Shown piece after piece: positions 6,332 through 14,632 of a DNA stretch of 54,783 nucleotides. Under the pieces are notes generated by a model. That model made no database searches. It saw nothing but the letters and a program-made list of their open reading frames with translations, and was not told where the DNA came from. The stretch is taken from assembly GCF_001401155.1 (NCBI RefSeq), contig NZ_LJRO01000438.1:1-54783 (forward strand). The letters run 5' to 3'. Source of the stretch: Pseudomonas tremae (lineage in GTDB: Bacteria > Pseudomonadota > Gammaproteobacteria > Pseudomonadales > Pseudomonadaceae). The first letter of the stretch is position 1, and every line of letters starts with the position of its first letter. Both the position numbers and the translations under genes were made by a program.

Positions 6332-7972
6332 TCAGGTCTTGAACTTATTGACCAATACTCCAAATGAGGCGGCAAGGCGAGAAAGCTCGGCGCTGGAGGC
6401 ATTGGTTTGGTGTGCGCCAGTTGCGGTCTGAGTGGAGATGTCTTGAATATTAACCAAGTTTCGGTCTACTTCTCGAGCGACGTGAGCTTGCTCTTCGGCG
6501 GCACTCGCGATCACGAGATTTTTCTCATTAATCATTGAGACACCTTCGGTAATTCTGTCTAGCGCGTAGCCTGCCTGAATGGCTTGATCACGGGTTTCTC
6601 CTGCAAGGCTCCTACTGTTATTCATCGCGATCACTGCTTCATCCGCACCCGCACGAATTTGGGCCATCATTGCCTCAATGTCTGCGGTCGATGCCTGCGT
6701 TCGGTGCGCAAGGGCACGTACTTCATCGGCTACTACCGCAAAGCCGCGACCCTGCTCGCCAGCCCTGGCTGCCTCAATTGCGGCATTCAACGCCAAAAGG
6801 TTGGTTTGCTGAGCTATGGACTGAATGACTGCAAGAACTCCCGTGATCTCATTGACTCTGGTGGCGAGTACCGTGACCTTTTCAGTCGATTGAGAAATCT
6901 GCTCTGCCATTGTATTAACCGATCCAACAGCATTCTTTACTTGATCACGTCCTTCAATAGCACTGCGGCTAGTTTCTTCAGAGGACTCAGATGCTCCTGA
7001 GGCATTGCGCGCTACCTCCTCCACAGCGGCTGTCATCTGGTTCACCGCCGTGGCGGCTTGCTGGATTTCATCGTTCTGGCGTATCAGTGCTTTGGAACTT
7101 TCCTCCGTAACTGCATTCAGTTCTTCGGACGCAGATGCCAATTGATCAGCCGCACCAGCGATCTCTTTAATCGTATCTCTTAAGTTAACTTGCATGGTGC
7201 TTAGTGCTGATTGCAGTGTGCTGATCTCGTCATTTCCATTCACATCAATTTTTTGAGAAAGGTCGCCGTCGGCCACTTGTTTTGCGGTCCGTAGAGCTCC
7301 TGAAAGCGGTCGAGTGATCGAGCGTGTTACCAATAAACCCAGAATAATTGCAGCAACAAACGCGATAACTACGCCTATGCCCAATGAACCGTAAGCGGCG
7401 CTCGAAGTCTTCGCGGCTTCTAGTGCGACGTCGTCACTCTGGCGCTTGTTAGACGCTACTATTATTTTTAGCTCATCATTTGCGTTCTTGTATGCAGGGT
7501 CCACCTCTTGTGCGAATACCCTGCTCGCGCTTTCAAGGTCACCGTTCGCCGCTAATCCGATCACGCGAGAGGATGCGTTAATGTACGCTGGCCAGTCTTT
7601 CTCAAACTGATCACCTGCAGCTTTTTCATCGTCTTCCAGAGGTGTTTGCCGGTACGCATTGAATAGTTGCTCTACCTCTTTTTGGTTGTCAGCTATGGAC
7701 TTCAATACTTCGTCGTATTTAGCTTGGTCTGCCTTTGCATATTTATACAGCAGTGCGCGGTGCAAGTCGCGATAGTGTGCTATAGCATTTGAGCGTGCGT
7801 TACTCGTGTTGTATACAGAGACGAGGTTGTTGCTTACAATCCCATCTACGCTGTTTTTGAGGCCAGTGATGCCCATGTATCCGACAAGGCCGACGCCTAG
7901 CGTGACAACTGCGCATACTACGAACGCAGAAATCAGGCGTGTTGATAACATAGTGCCGCGTAAAAGATTCAT
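6332..7972 (-). CDS. Methyl-accepting chemotaxis protein with a four-helix-bundle sensor
   Basis: A 546-residue chemoreceptor. A membrane helix at about 12-32 is followed by a ~160-residue periplasmic helical domain of the 4HB_MCP type, a second membrane helix (about 194-214), a HAMP domain (RSITRPLSG onward) and a cytoplasmic signalling hairpin. The tip, IAQQTNLLALNAAIEAARAGEQ and GFAVVADEVR (about 380-415), contacts CheA and CheW. The start MNLLRGTML is chosen over an upstream in-frame start because AAGGAAGG lies before it. The ligand is not predictable. There is no C-terminal CheR-tether pentapeptide (it ends NKFKT). It sits alone between peptide cassette 4 and a methyltransferase fragment, so it may be cargo of the mobile region. 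Confidence 0.92.
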   Translation of the reverse strand: MNLLRGTMLSTRLISAFVVCAVVTLGVGLVGYMGITGLKNSVDGIVSNNLVSVYNTSNARSNAIAHYRDLHRALLYKYAKADQAKYDEVLKSIADNQKEVEQLFNAYRQTPLEDDEKAAGDQFEKDWPAYINASSRVIGLAANGDLESASRVFAQEVDPAYKNANDELKIIVASNKRQSDDVALEAAKTSSAAYGSLGIGVVIAFVAAIILGLLVTRSITRPLSGALRTAKQVADGDLSQKIDVNGNDEISTLQSALSTMQVNLRDTIKEIAGAADQLASASEELNAVTEESSKALIRQNDEIQQAATAVNQMTAAVEEVARNASGASESSEETSRSAIEGRDQVKNAVGSVNTMAEQISQSTEKVTVLATRVNEITGVLAVIQSIAQQTNLLALNAAIEAARAGEQGRGFAVVADEVRALAHRTQASTADIEAMMAQIRAGADEAVIAMNNSRSLAGETRDQAIQAGYALDRITEGVSMINEKNLVIASAAEEQAHVAREVDRNLVNIQDISTQTATGAHQTNASSAELSRLAASFGVLVNKFKT

Positions 7973-8259
7973 CGCCGTGCAGCCTTCCTTGATTTCCCTA
8001 TCCGAACTAGAAGGGTAATGCAGTTGTATCGGCCAGCTACTGCCTTTCCTGCAGTAGGTTGCGACCAGCGGCACACGTTATACAACGCGGAGCCGCCGGA
8101 TGTTCGTTGCAGCTCTCCTCATAGCGCTCTCAAGCCACGTACCTGATCAGCATCGCTGGCAAGGCAGCGATTGCCAGGGCGCAATTGGCTTGGCGAGCAG
8201 CAGCCAGAATAGATTGATCGTGCTGCCACCTGATGTTGAGCTGATGTGCGCCTCGGGTC

Positions 8260-8427
8260 GTTCGCTCGAGCGAGCGCTGCCATAGTTGGCGGGTTGACGC
8301 TGTTCCCGCACATATTAACTTGCCGGGTTTTGGTGAATGGCTTGCCGTCTGCACCGCGAATGATGACGTAGTCGTCGGGGAAGCCCTGAGCCTTGTACAA
8401 ATCGGACGGTTTGAGCATCCGCAGGCT
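8260..8427 (-). pseudogene. C-terminal fragment of a phage DNA cytosine methyltransferase
   Basis: The frame reads LRMLKPSDLYKAQGFPDDYV, then TRQVNMCGNSVNPPTMAAL. This is the C-terminal end (motifs IX and X, with the GNSV element) of the same type of phage cytosine methyltransferase whose catalytic piece lies at 4849-5130. A stop codon in frame at about 8434 separates it from any N-terminal part. Its position to the right of the catalytic piece is the wrong order for one minus-strand gene interrupted by an insertion, so the two pieces have either been rearranged or come from two gene copies. Confidence 0.65.
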
Positions 8428-8659
8428 TTGAATCTAACGAGCTATTTAAAGCGAGCGTTGAGCGCCGAACCCGTTTCGCGCTGCGCTGCTTCAATGACAA
8501 GCCTCAGGCTTTTCAGAACTACACAATGGATAACCGTTGAGCTTCTTCAATTGCCTTGCCGACGCCAAGGCGAATAGCTCAATAAGCTTACACTTCACCG
8601 CTGAGTGGTTTGCAATGAATTGACCCAAGTCGGGCAGATGAGGCGCTTGGGGTAATCCT

Positions 8660-8962
8660 TTACCTACTGAGTTTGTCGAGGGCTTCGTTCAATGCAGCTA
8701 TTGCAGCTAAAGCCCACAAGTGATGCTGCTCTGTACTGTGTCCGATCGTTACGTCGTATCCGAGCATTGACGATGCATGAGAACGCAGGCTTTCGATGTT
8801 TTCGGCAGCGTAAGGGGCGTACTTTTTGAGATGGTTGCCCAAATTCTCTACAAGTATGGATATCGCACTGAACGCCGCAGCGCGGTGAAACAAATCGTCG
8901 GTTCCGCGTGCAGCGTTGAGAAGATCCTCGATTTTATTGAGAGCCTGTTTTGGATCGTTCAT
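8660..8962 (-). CDS. Hypothetical protein
   Basis: A 100-residue, mostly helical protein starting MNDPKQALNK. A longer frame extends to 9040, but the internal ATG at 8962 gives a natural-looking N-terminus and has a GAG-type ribosome binding site about 10 bases upstream. Residues 30-50 and 75-98 are Ala- and Leu-rich helices. I do not recognise the family. The gene lies at the right end of the accessory region, just before the conserved catabolic cluster. Confidence 0.5.
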   Translation of the reverse strand: MNDPKQALNKIEDLLNAARGTDDLFHRAAAFSAISILVENLGNHLKKYAPYAAENIESLRSHASSMLGYDVTIGHSTEQHHLWALAAIAALNEALDKLSR

Positions 8963-8985
8963 GCGCATATCTCGGTAGGTAAACC

Positions 8986-9192
8986 TCAAGCGAGGCCAAA
9001 AGCTACTACTCGATCTGTGCTTACGCCACTGTCTTTCCATACAGGCTGAGTGGATGGCCAGCTATTTGTTAATCTCTGGCTTTGCTCAAAAACGAATAAA
9101 CACGTGAGTTCTGATAGGGCAATCGGCGTTGGCACTTTTGGCTGGATGTTCTTTCGGTAGGCCCAACGAACCAGATCAACAACGCTTTCCAT
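8986..9192 (-). CDS. Possible small hypothetical protein
   Basis: The frame encodes about 68 residues starting MESVVDLVRWAYRK. The first 45 residues look like real protein (PTPIALSELTCLFVFE), while the end looks less convincing. GGGGGAG lies directly against the start codon, closer than ideal. It overlaps the upstream extension of the gene at 8660 but not its preferred start. It could be a decayed or frameshifted gene. Confidence 0.3.
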   Translation of the reverse strand: MESVVDLVRWAYRKNIQPKVPTPIALSELTCLFVFEQSQRLTNSWPSTQPVWKDSGVSTDRVVAFGLA

Positions 9193-9208
9193 CTCCCCCA
9201 AAAATAAT

Positions 9209-9237
9209 TTGACATATGTTATTTGTGATCACATATT
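9209..9237 (+). promoter_or_regulatory. Promoter with palindromic operator before the GntR regulator
   Basis: TTGACA (9209-9214) and CATATT (9232-9237) are spaced by exactly 17 bases and could be -35 and -10 elements. The perfect palindrome TGTGATCACA (9224-9233) lies within the spacer and runs into the -10. This is a plausible autoregulatory site for the GntR/FCD protein encoded at 9272. Confidence 0.5.
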
Positions 9238-9271
9238 GACCCCCATAAGAACGCCAATATGAGTCACTCCC

Positions 9272-10003
9272 ATGACAGATCGTCCGATCCTCCTGCCCGC
9301 CATGCGGCAGGTTTCCCGCGATACCCTCCAGGATCAGGTTTACCGGCAGATCCGTGAAGCGCTCATGAGCGGGCGCTTTCAGCCAGGACAGAAGCTGACG
9401 ATTCGCGGTCTAGCCGAGGCGTTGGGGTCCAGTCCTATGCCGGTGCGTGAAGCTTTGAACCGGCTCAGCGCCGAAAACGCGTTCGAAGTCACTGAAACCG
9501 CCCGGCTGCGCGTGCCCATGATGACTCCGGAACGGCTGCGCGAGATTCGCGATGCCAGAGTCGCACTCGAAGGCCTGTTGGCCGAGAAAGCAGTCATCCT
9601 CATCAACGACACCGATCTTGAAGACATCAGCCTGCTGTGCGGGCAGATGCAGCAGGCTGCTGACAGCGTTGATGTGGCCCTGTATCTGTGGACCAACTTT
9701 GCTTTTCATCGGCGTATTTATGCGGTGGCCAAGGCTGAGCTGATCGTTGCTGCTGTCGAGAATTTCTGGCTGCACATAGGCCCGTGTTTCGCACTTGTTG
9801 CGCCTGACAGGGCGCACCTCCAGCGTTCGATGGAGGCGCACAACCGGATCGTCGAGGCGCTGACGGTGCGTGACGGAGCGGCCGCTCGTGCCGCGGTCAC
9901 TGACGACATCATGCAGGCCGCCGATTCTCTGACGCGGCTGATCGCAAAGAGCGACCACTCAAGGTCGCGTGTCTCGGGAGTGAAAAAGCATGAGTGTTCT
10001 TGA
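9272..10003 (+). CDS. GntR family transcriptional regulator, FCD (FadR) subfamily
   Basis: A 243-residue protein with an N-terminal winged helix (about 15-80; VYRQIREALMSGRFQPGQKLT and SSPMPVREALNRLSAENAFE are the classic GntR elements). A C-terminal all-helical FCD ligand domain (about 90-220) follows, with ALEGLLAEKAV and FHRRIYAVAKAE, the latter carrying a typical metal-ligand His. FCD regulators usually respond to small organic acids. The stop overlaps the start of the downstream SDR gene, so the regulator is the first gene of the catabolic operon and probably represses it until the substrate binds. Confidence 0.93.
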   Translation: MTDRPILLPAMRQVSRDTLQDQVYRQIREALMSGRFQPGQKLTIRGLAEALGSSPMPVREALNRLSAENAFEVTETARLRVPMMTPERLREIRDARVALEGLLAEKAVILINDTDLEDISLLCGQMQQAADSVDVALYLWTNFAFHRRIYAVAKAELIVAAVENFWLHIGPCFALVAPDRAHLQRSMEAHNRIVEALTVRDGAAARAAVTDDIMQAADSLTRLIAKSDHSRSRVSGVKKHECS

Positions 10004-10778
10004 TCGGCTGATTCCCTATGCAGGTTTGCGGGTTCTGATATCTGGCGGTGCCGCCGGAATCGGTGAAGTGCTGGCGGCTGCCTACATGGAGGCGGGCGCA
10101 AAGGTTCATGTGTGCGATGTCAGCGAATCGGCCCTTGCGGCGTTTGTAGAGCGTTACCCGGACAGTGTTGCCACCCGCGCAGACGTTGCTGATCCGGCGC
10201 AGGTCGAAGCGGTGTTCAGGGTGCAGCGTGAGCGATTCGGCGGTCTTGATGTGCTGATCAATAACGCCGGCATCGCCGGTCCGACCGCAGGCATCGATGC
10301 GATCACCGAGGACGAGTGGCAGCGCACCATCGACATCAACCTCACCGGGCAATACCGCTTTGCTCATCACGCAGTGCCGTTGCTCAAGGCGTCGCCCAAT
10401 GGGCATCTGATCCATATCGCCTCTGTCGCCGGTCGTTTGGGCTATGCCTGGCGCACGCCCTATGCCGCGACCAAATGGGCGATCGTTGGACTGATGAAAT
10501 CGCTGGCGTCCGAGTTGGGCGAGAGTGACATCCGCGTCAATGCCTTGCTGCCCGGCATCGTCGAAGGCCCGCGGATGGACGGGGTGATTCGTGCCCGTGC
10601 GCAGCAGATGAATGTGCCTGAGGAGGAGATGCGTGAGGAGTACCTGAAAAAGATTTCGCTCAAGCGCATGGTCACCGCCGAGGACGTTGCCGCGATGGCG
10701 CTGTTTTTGTGCTCGCCCGCAGCCCGCAATATCACGGGGCAGGCCATCAGTGTGGATGGCAACGTCGAATACCTCTGA
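9990..10778 (+). CDS. SDR family oxidoreductase
   Basis: A 262-residue short-chain dehydrogenase. The N-terminal nucleotide-binding motif SGGAAGIGE, an Asp after beta-2 (CDVSES) that favours NAD, the NNAG motif, a catalytic Ser in IASVAG and the YAATK Tyr/Lys pair are all present, with a classical C-terminus (GQAISVDGN). The gene overlaps the regulator by 14 bases. In the setting of a lactonase and a beta-keto-acid cleavage enzyme, it probably oxidises a hydroxyl group of a sugar acid or hydroxy acid to a ketone or lactone; the substrate is unknown. Confidence 0.92.
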   Translation: MSVLDRLIPYAGLRVLISGGAAGIGEVLAAAYMEAGAKVHVCDVSESALAAFVERYPDSVATRADVADPAQVEAVFRVQRERFGGLDVLINNAGIAGPTAGIDAITEDEWQRTIDINLTGQYRFAHHAVPLLKASPNGHLIHIASVAGRLGYAWRTPYAATKWAIVGLMKSLASELGESDIRVNALLPGIVEGPRMDGVIRARAQQMNVPEEEMREEYLKKISLKRMVTAEDVAAMALFLCSPAARNITGQAISVDGNVEYL

Positions 10779-10867
10779 GTTTTTGTCCCGCAGCATCAAT
10801 GGCCGCACACCTTCCGGTTGATGTTGCACATCAGACTTCTCGCCAACAACAAGAATGGAGAACGCTC

Positions 10868-11800
10868 ATGCCAAAAAAACGTCCGGTCATCATTACCTGC
10901 GCAGTGACGGGGGCGATCCATACGCCCTCGATGTCGCCGCATTTGCCGATCACTCCGCAGGAAATCGCCGATGCTGCCGTCGGTGCAGCGGAGGCGGGGG
11001 CCTCCATCGTTCACTTGCATGCTCGCGATCCGGTTGATGGGCGACCCAGTCAGGATGTCGATCTGTTTCGGCAGTTTCTGCCTCAGATCAAGGCGAAAAG
11101 CGATGTGGTGATCAATATCACTACTGGCGGGGCGCCGACCATGGGAGTGGAAGAGCGTTTGCAGCCAGTCGCGCAGCTCAAGCCGGAACTTGCCTCGTTG
11201 AACATGGGATCGATGAACTTCGGGCTGTACGAAATGCTCGATCGCTACACCGAATTCAAACACGACTGGGAGCGCCCGTATCTGGCCGAGAGCGATGACC
11301 GGATATTTCGTAACACCTTCCGGGACATCGCTCACATTCTCAATACCTGCGCCGAGAACCGCACACGCTTTGAAATCGAATGCTATGACATCGGTCATTT
11401 GTATACCGCTGCGCACTTTCTGCAACGCGGGCTGCTCAAGGCACCGATTTTCATCCAGTCTGTCTTTGGTTTGCGCGGCGGGATCGGTGGGCACCCTGAA
11501 GACCTTGCGCATATGCGGCGTACAGCCGACCGTCTGTTTGGCGACGCGTACCAGTGGTCGATTCTGGGCGCCGGTCGCAATCAGATCCCGCTGGGCACCA
11601 TGGGCCTGTCGATGGGCAGTCATGTGCGGGTCGGCCTCGAAGACTCGCTGTGGGACGGACCGGGCAAGCTGGCAGCCTCCAATGCCGAGCAGGTCAAACG
11701 CATTCGCACGGTGATCGAAGCCCTGGGCGGGCGCGTGGCCACGCCGGACGAGGCTCGCGAGATGCTCGATCTGAAGGGGCAGGACAAGGTTGATTTCTAG
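10868..11800 (+). CDS. BKACE family (DUF849) beta-keto acid cleavage enzyme
   Basis: A 310-residue TIM-barrel protein of the family founded on 3-keto-5-aminohexanoate cleavage enzyme (Kce). The zinc ligands appear in VHLHARDP (His49 and His51), followed by NITTGG, SLNMGSMNFG, FEIECYD and a late GxMGLSMGSHVRVGLED element. BKACE enzymes condense a beta-keto acid with acetyl-CoA and release acetoacetate plus a new acyl-CoA. The start at 10868 has GGAG 7 bases upstream; an open frame upstream is a shadow of the SDR gene. The enzyme is the strongest clue that the operon breaks down a beta-keto acid produced by the dehydrogenase. Confidence 0.9.
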   Translation: MPKKRPVIITCAVTGAIHTPSMSPHLPITPQEIADAAVGAAEAGASIVHLHARDPVDGRPSQDVDLFRQFLPQIKAKSDVVINITTGGAPTMGVEERLQPVAQLKPELASLNMGSMNFGLYEMLDRYTEFKHDWERPYLAESDDRIFRNTFRDIAHILNTCAENRTRFEIECYDIGHLYTAAHFLQRGLLKAPIFIQSVFGLRGGIGGHPEDLAHMRRTADRLFGDAYQWSILGAGRNQIPLGTMGLSMGSHVRVGLEDSLWDGPGKLAASNAEQVKRIRTVIEALGGRVATPDEAREMLDLKGQDKVDF

Positions 11801-11903
11801 GTATTCATGATGCTGTTCCTGTGCGGGTATGTTTCCTGACATGCGTTACCCGCTGATCGCCGCAAAACGTGTCATCTCAATAACAACAAGACAGAGGTGA
11901 AAA

Positions 11904-12782
11904 ATGCGTATCGAAATAGTTGTCGACGTGAAAACCACGCTGGGCGAAGGCCCGGTCTGGGATGTCGAGCAACAGCGTCTTTACTGGATCGACAGCTTCG
12001 ACGGTCGTGTTCTGCGCTGCACGGATGATGGCCGCGAGTTGCGCGCCTGGGATGTCGGCCAGAAGATTGGCTCCATGGCCCTGCGCAAGAATGGCGACTC
12101 GGCGCTCGTGGCGTTGCAGACCGGCATCTACAACCTTGACCTGCCAACGGGCGATCTCAAACTGATAATCGACCCGGAGCCGGAGCTGCCGAACAATCGG
12201 CTCAATGATGGCAAGGTGGACCGGCAGGGCAGGTTCATCGTCGGTTCAATGGACACTCTTGAAGATAATGCCAGCGCCAGACTGTATCGCCTCGACCCGG
12301 ACCTGAGCCTGCACACGCTGGATGAAAACATCATCGTGTCCAACGGACCGTGCTGGAGCCCGAGCGGTGAAACGTTCTATTTTGCCGACACCTGGTCCGG
12401 GGATATCTGGACCTATGACTACAACAATGCCACTGGCGCAGTCGCCAACAGACGCACCTTTGCCAAGGTCGACACCTCTGCGGGAGGTGCGGCGGATGGC
12501 TGCACTGTGGATGCCGAAGGCTGCCTGTGGCAGGCGCTGGTCTACGCCGGAAAACTGGTGCGCTACACCCCTGACGGACAGGTGGATCGCGTCATCGACA
12601 TGCCTGTAAAAAAGGTGACCAGCCTGACCTTCGGCGGTCCGAATCTGGACACGCTGTTCGTCACCTCCATGGCCAAACCGCCGTTACCACGCTTCCCGGA
12701 GGACGGTCAGCAGCGCGGTGCGTTGTTCGCCATCACCGGGCTGGGCGTGAAGGGCATTGCTGAACGGCGCTTCGCCAGCTAG
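11904..12782 (+). CDS. SMP-30/gluconolactonase/LRE family lactonase
   Basis: A 292-residue six-bladed beta-propeller hydrolase. LGEGPVWD near the start supplies the first metal-ligand Glu. RLNDGKVDRQGRF, SNGPCWSPSG and FADT supply the Asn and Asp residues expected to hold the divalent metal, and GGAADGCTVDAEGCLW carries the general acid/base Asp. Family members open sugar or aldono-lactones. AGAGGTGA precedes the ATG. It lies about 100 bases after the BKACE gene in the same operon and is likely to act on a lactone made by the SDR enzyme. Confidence 0.92.
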   Translation: MRIEIVVDVKTTLGEGPVWDVEQQRLYWIDSFDGRVLRCTDDGRELRAWDVGQKIGSMALRKNGDSALVALQTGIYNLDLPTGDLKLIIDPEPELPNNRLNDGKVDRQGRFIVGSMDTLEDNASARLYRLDPDLSLHTLDENIIVSNGPCWSPSGETFYFADTWSGDIWTYDYNNATGAVANRRTFAKVDTSAGGAADGCTVDAEGCLWQALVYAGKLVRYTPDGQVDRVIDMPVKKVTSLTFGGPNLDTLFVTSMAKPPLPRFPEDGQQRGALFAITGLGVKGIAERRFAS

Positions 12783-12863
12783 CCCGACAACAGACTGAAC
12801 CTGAACGTTAAGGACGACTGAACCTTCTCGCCAGGGCGTGTGCTACACGCCTGGAGATTTCCC

Positions 12864-14183
12864 ATGCCAAACAAGAATGCATCGCTGGGCAAGATTCATC
12901 GATTTTCGTGGGTGTCGTTGTTGGTGTGCTGGATGATCTGGATTCTGAATGCCTATGATCGCGAGATCGTATTGCGCCTGGGCCCGACTATTTCCAAGCA
13001 TTTCGAATTGTCTGCAGATCAGTGGGGGACGGTGGCCACTGTCGTCATGCTGGCCTTGGCGGTTCTCGACATTCCAGGTTCTATCTGGAGTGACCGTTAC
13101 GGCGGCGGCTGGAAGCGGGCGCGTTTCCAGGTGCCACTGGTGCTGGGCTATACAGCGCTGTCCTTCCTCTCGGGTTTCAAGGGGTTGAGTGGCAGCCTGG
13201 CCAGTTTCATTGCGTTGCGGGTAGGGGTGAATCTGGGCGCTGGCTGGGGCGAGCCGGTCGGTGTCAGCAACACTGCTGAATGGTGGCCCGTGGAGCGTCG
13301 TGGGTTTGCCTTGGGCGCCCACCACACCGGTTACCCCATAGGTGCTATGCTCAGCGGCATTGTCGCCAGCTTTGTGATCACCACATTTGGTGAGGATAAC
13401 TGGCGTTACGTGTTCTTTTTCGCCTTCGTAGTGGCTCTGCCGTTGATGATTTTCTGGGCGCGCTACTCGACGGCCGAGCGTATTACCAAGCTGTATGTGG
13501 ACATTGCTGCCAAAGGCATGACCCCGCCGGACAGCACACCGTCGACCAACGTCAAAGGTCAGGTCTGGAAGTCGGTCAAAGCAACGTTGAGTAACCGCAA
13601 TATTGCCCTGACTGCCGGTAATACCCTGCTCACGCAAGTGGTTTACATGGGCGTGAATATTGTCCTGCCTGCCTATCTGTACAACATCCTCAACCTGTCA
13701 TTGGCTGAATCGGCTGGCATGAGCGTCGTATTCACCCTGACCGGGATTCTCGGGCAACTGATCTGGCCGTCGTTGTCGGACATCATCGGCCGACGCATTA
13801 CCTTGATCATCTGCGGGGTATGGATGGCAGTCAGCGTCGGTGCCTTTTACTTTGCCAACACCATACTGATCGTCATCGCGGTGCAGTTGCTGTTCGGTCT
13901 GGTGGCCAACGCGGTCTGGCCTATCTACTACGCAGTCGCGTCCGATTCTGCGCAACCTTCGGCGACATCGACTGCCAATGGCATCATCACCACCGCGATG
14001 TTCATCGGCGGCGGTATTGCTCCGGTATTGATGGGAACCCTGATATCCATGGGCGGCGGCTGGAGCAGCCTCAGTGGTTACACCGTGTGCTTCTTCGTGA
14101 TGGCTGGCTGCGCATTGGGCGGGGCGTTTCTGCAACTATTTTCACATCGCCCCGAATCGCTGACAGTGCAGCGGAGCGTGTGA
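12864..14183 (+). CDS. MFS transporter, probable organic-anion importer
   Basis: A 439-residue major facilitator protein with about 12 membrane helices. The loop 2-3 motif is degenerate (GSIWSDRYGGGWKRAR), and the segment GVNLGAGWGEPVGVSNTAEWWPVERRG resembles the helix 4-5 region of anion:cation symporters of the hexuronate/phthalate type. The start at 12864 has GGAG 8 bases upstream. As last gene of the operon it probably imports the substrate that the three enzymes degrade. Confidence 0.88.
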   Translation: MPNKNASLGKIHRFSWVSLLVCWMIWILNAYDREIVLRLGPTISKHFELSADQWGTVATVVMLALAVLDIPGSIWSDRYGGGWKRARFQVPLVLGYTALSFLSGFKGLSGSLASFIALRVGVNLGAGWGEPVGVSNTAEWWPVERRGFALGAHHTGYPIGAMLSGIVASFVITTFGEDNWRYVFFFAFVVALPLMIFWARYSTAERITKLYVDIAAKGMTPPDSTPSTNVKGQVWKSVKATLSNRNIALTAGNTLLTQVVYMGVNIVLPAYLYNILNLSLAESAGMSVVFTLTGILGQLIWPSLSDIIGRRITLIICGVWMAVSVGAFYFANTILIVIAVQLLFGLVANAVWPIYYAVASDSAQPSATSTANGIITTAMFIGGGIAPVLMGTLISMGGGWSSLSGYTVCFFVMAGCALGGAFLQLFSHRPESLTVQRSV

Positions 14184-14187
14184 TGTT

Positions 14188-14220
14188 TCCACGTCCCGAG
14201 CTCTTGGGTTCGGGACGTGC
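14188..14220 (+). terminator. Hairpin after the catabolic operon
   Basis: ACGTCCCGA and TCGGGACGT form a perfect 9 bp stem around a 10-base loop a few bases after the MFS stop codon. There is no T run, so termination is likely but not certain. Confidence 0.5.
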
Positions 14221-14632
14221 CAGTGCTGAAGCACCTGTTCTGCAAAAGTGCCCACTTTTCGGGGCGACACTGCCCGTCCGCGGTCTCATTAGTTGCTCTA
14301 TACGCGACATGGTCAGCGTCGTAAACGGGATGTGTGGCGTTTTTTTGGTCGGAAATTTGACATCTCGAACTGTCAAATTATTGGAGTTTCCATAGCTGAA
14401 ATTCTGTAAATGCTAATTATAATTAAATTTATTTATCTATATTTATCAATGAGTTATCTTGAATTAGAGCTTTTATTCAGCGTCAGTGCAGATGCCGCCT
14501 CTAAAGTTACTGAGCAAGCGGGCGAAATGGGTAATATCCAAATGATATTATTCGCGTGAAATGGTTCAACGCATTTTTGCGAGTGATTACGCCCATGCAA
14601 GCCACGGAACGGCTATGTTCAGGATCGACATC
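14221..14632. other. AT-rich intergenic region before a chemoreceptor
   Basis: About 410 bases without a convincing gene. The part at 14390-14470 is clearly more AT-rich than its surroundings and may hold the promoter of the chemoreceptor at 14633, but no sigma-70 or sigma-28 site stands out by eye. Confidence 0.4.

Noticed and set aside
1..9200. CRISPR array made by the repeated units
   Set aside because: The repeats are 200-550 bases long, contain genes and are irregularly spaced; no short direct repeats with unique spacers occur.
1..9200. Complete prophage
   Set aside because: No integrase, capsid, tail, terminase or lysis genes are visible and no att site or tRNA end is found; only accessory genes and fragments are present.
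9410..9958. Long minus-strand frame opposite the GntR gene
   Set aside because: It is the mirror of a well supported plus-strand gene and has no recognisable content.
9909..10829. 306-codon minus-strand frame over the SDR gene
   Set aside because: High-GC antisense artefact; the plus strand has intact SDR motifs.
10709..10867. Upstream extension of the BKACE reading frame
   Set aside because: It overlaps the SDR gene, and a good ribosome binding site marks the start at 10868.
10796..11842. 348-codon minus-strand frame over the BKACE gene
   Set aside because: Antisense shadow; no domain and no ribosome binding site.
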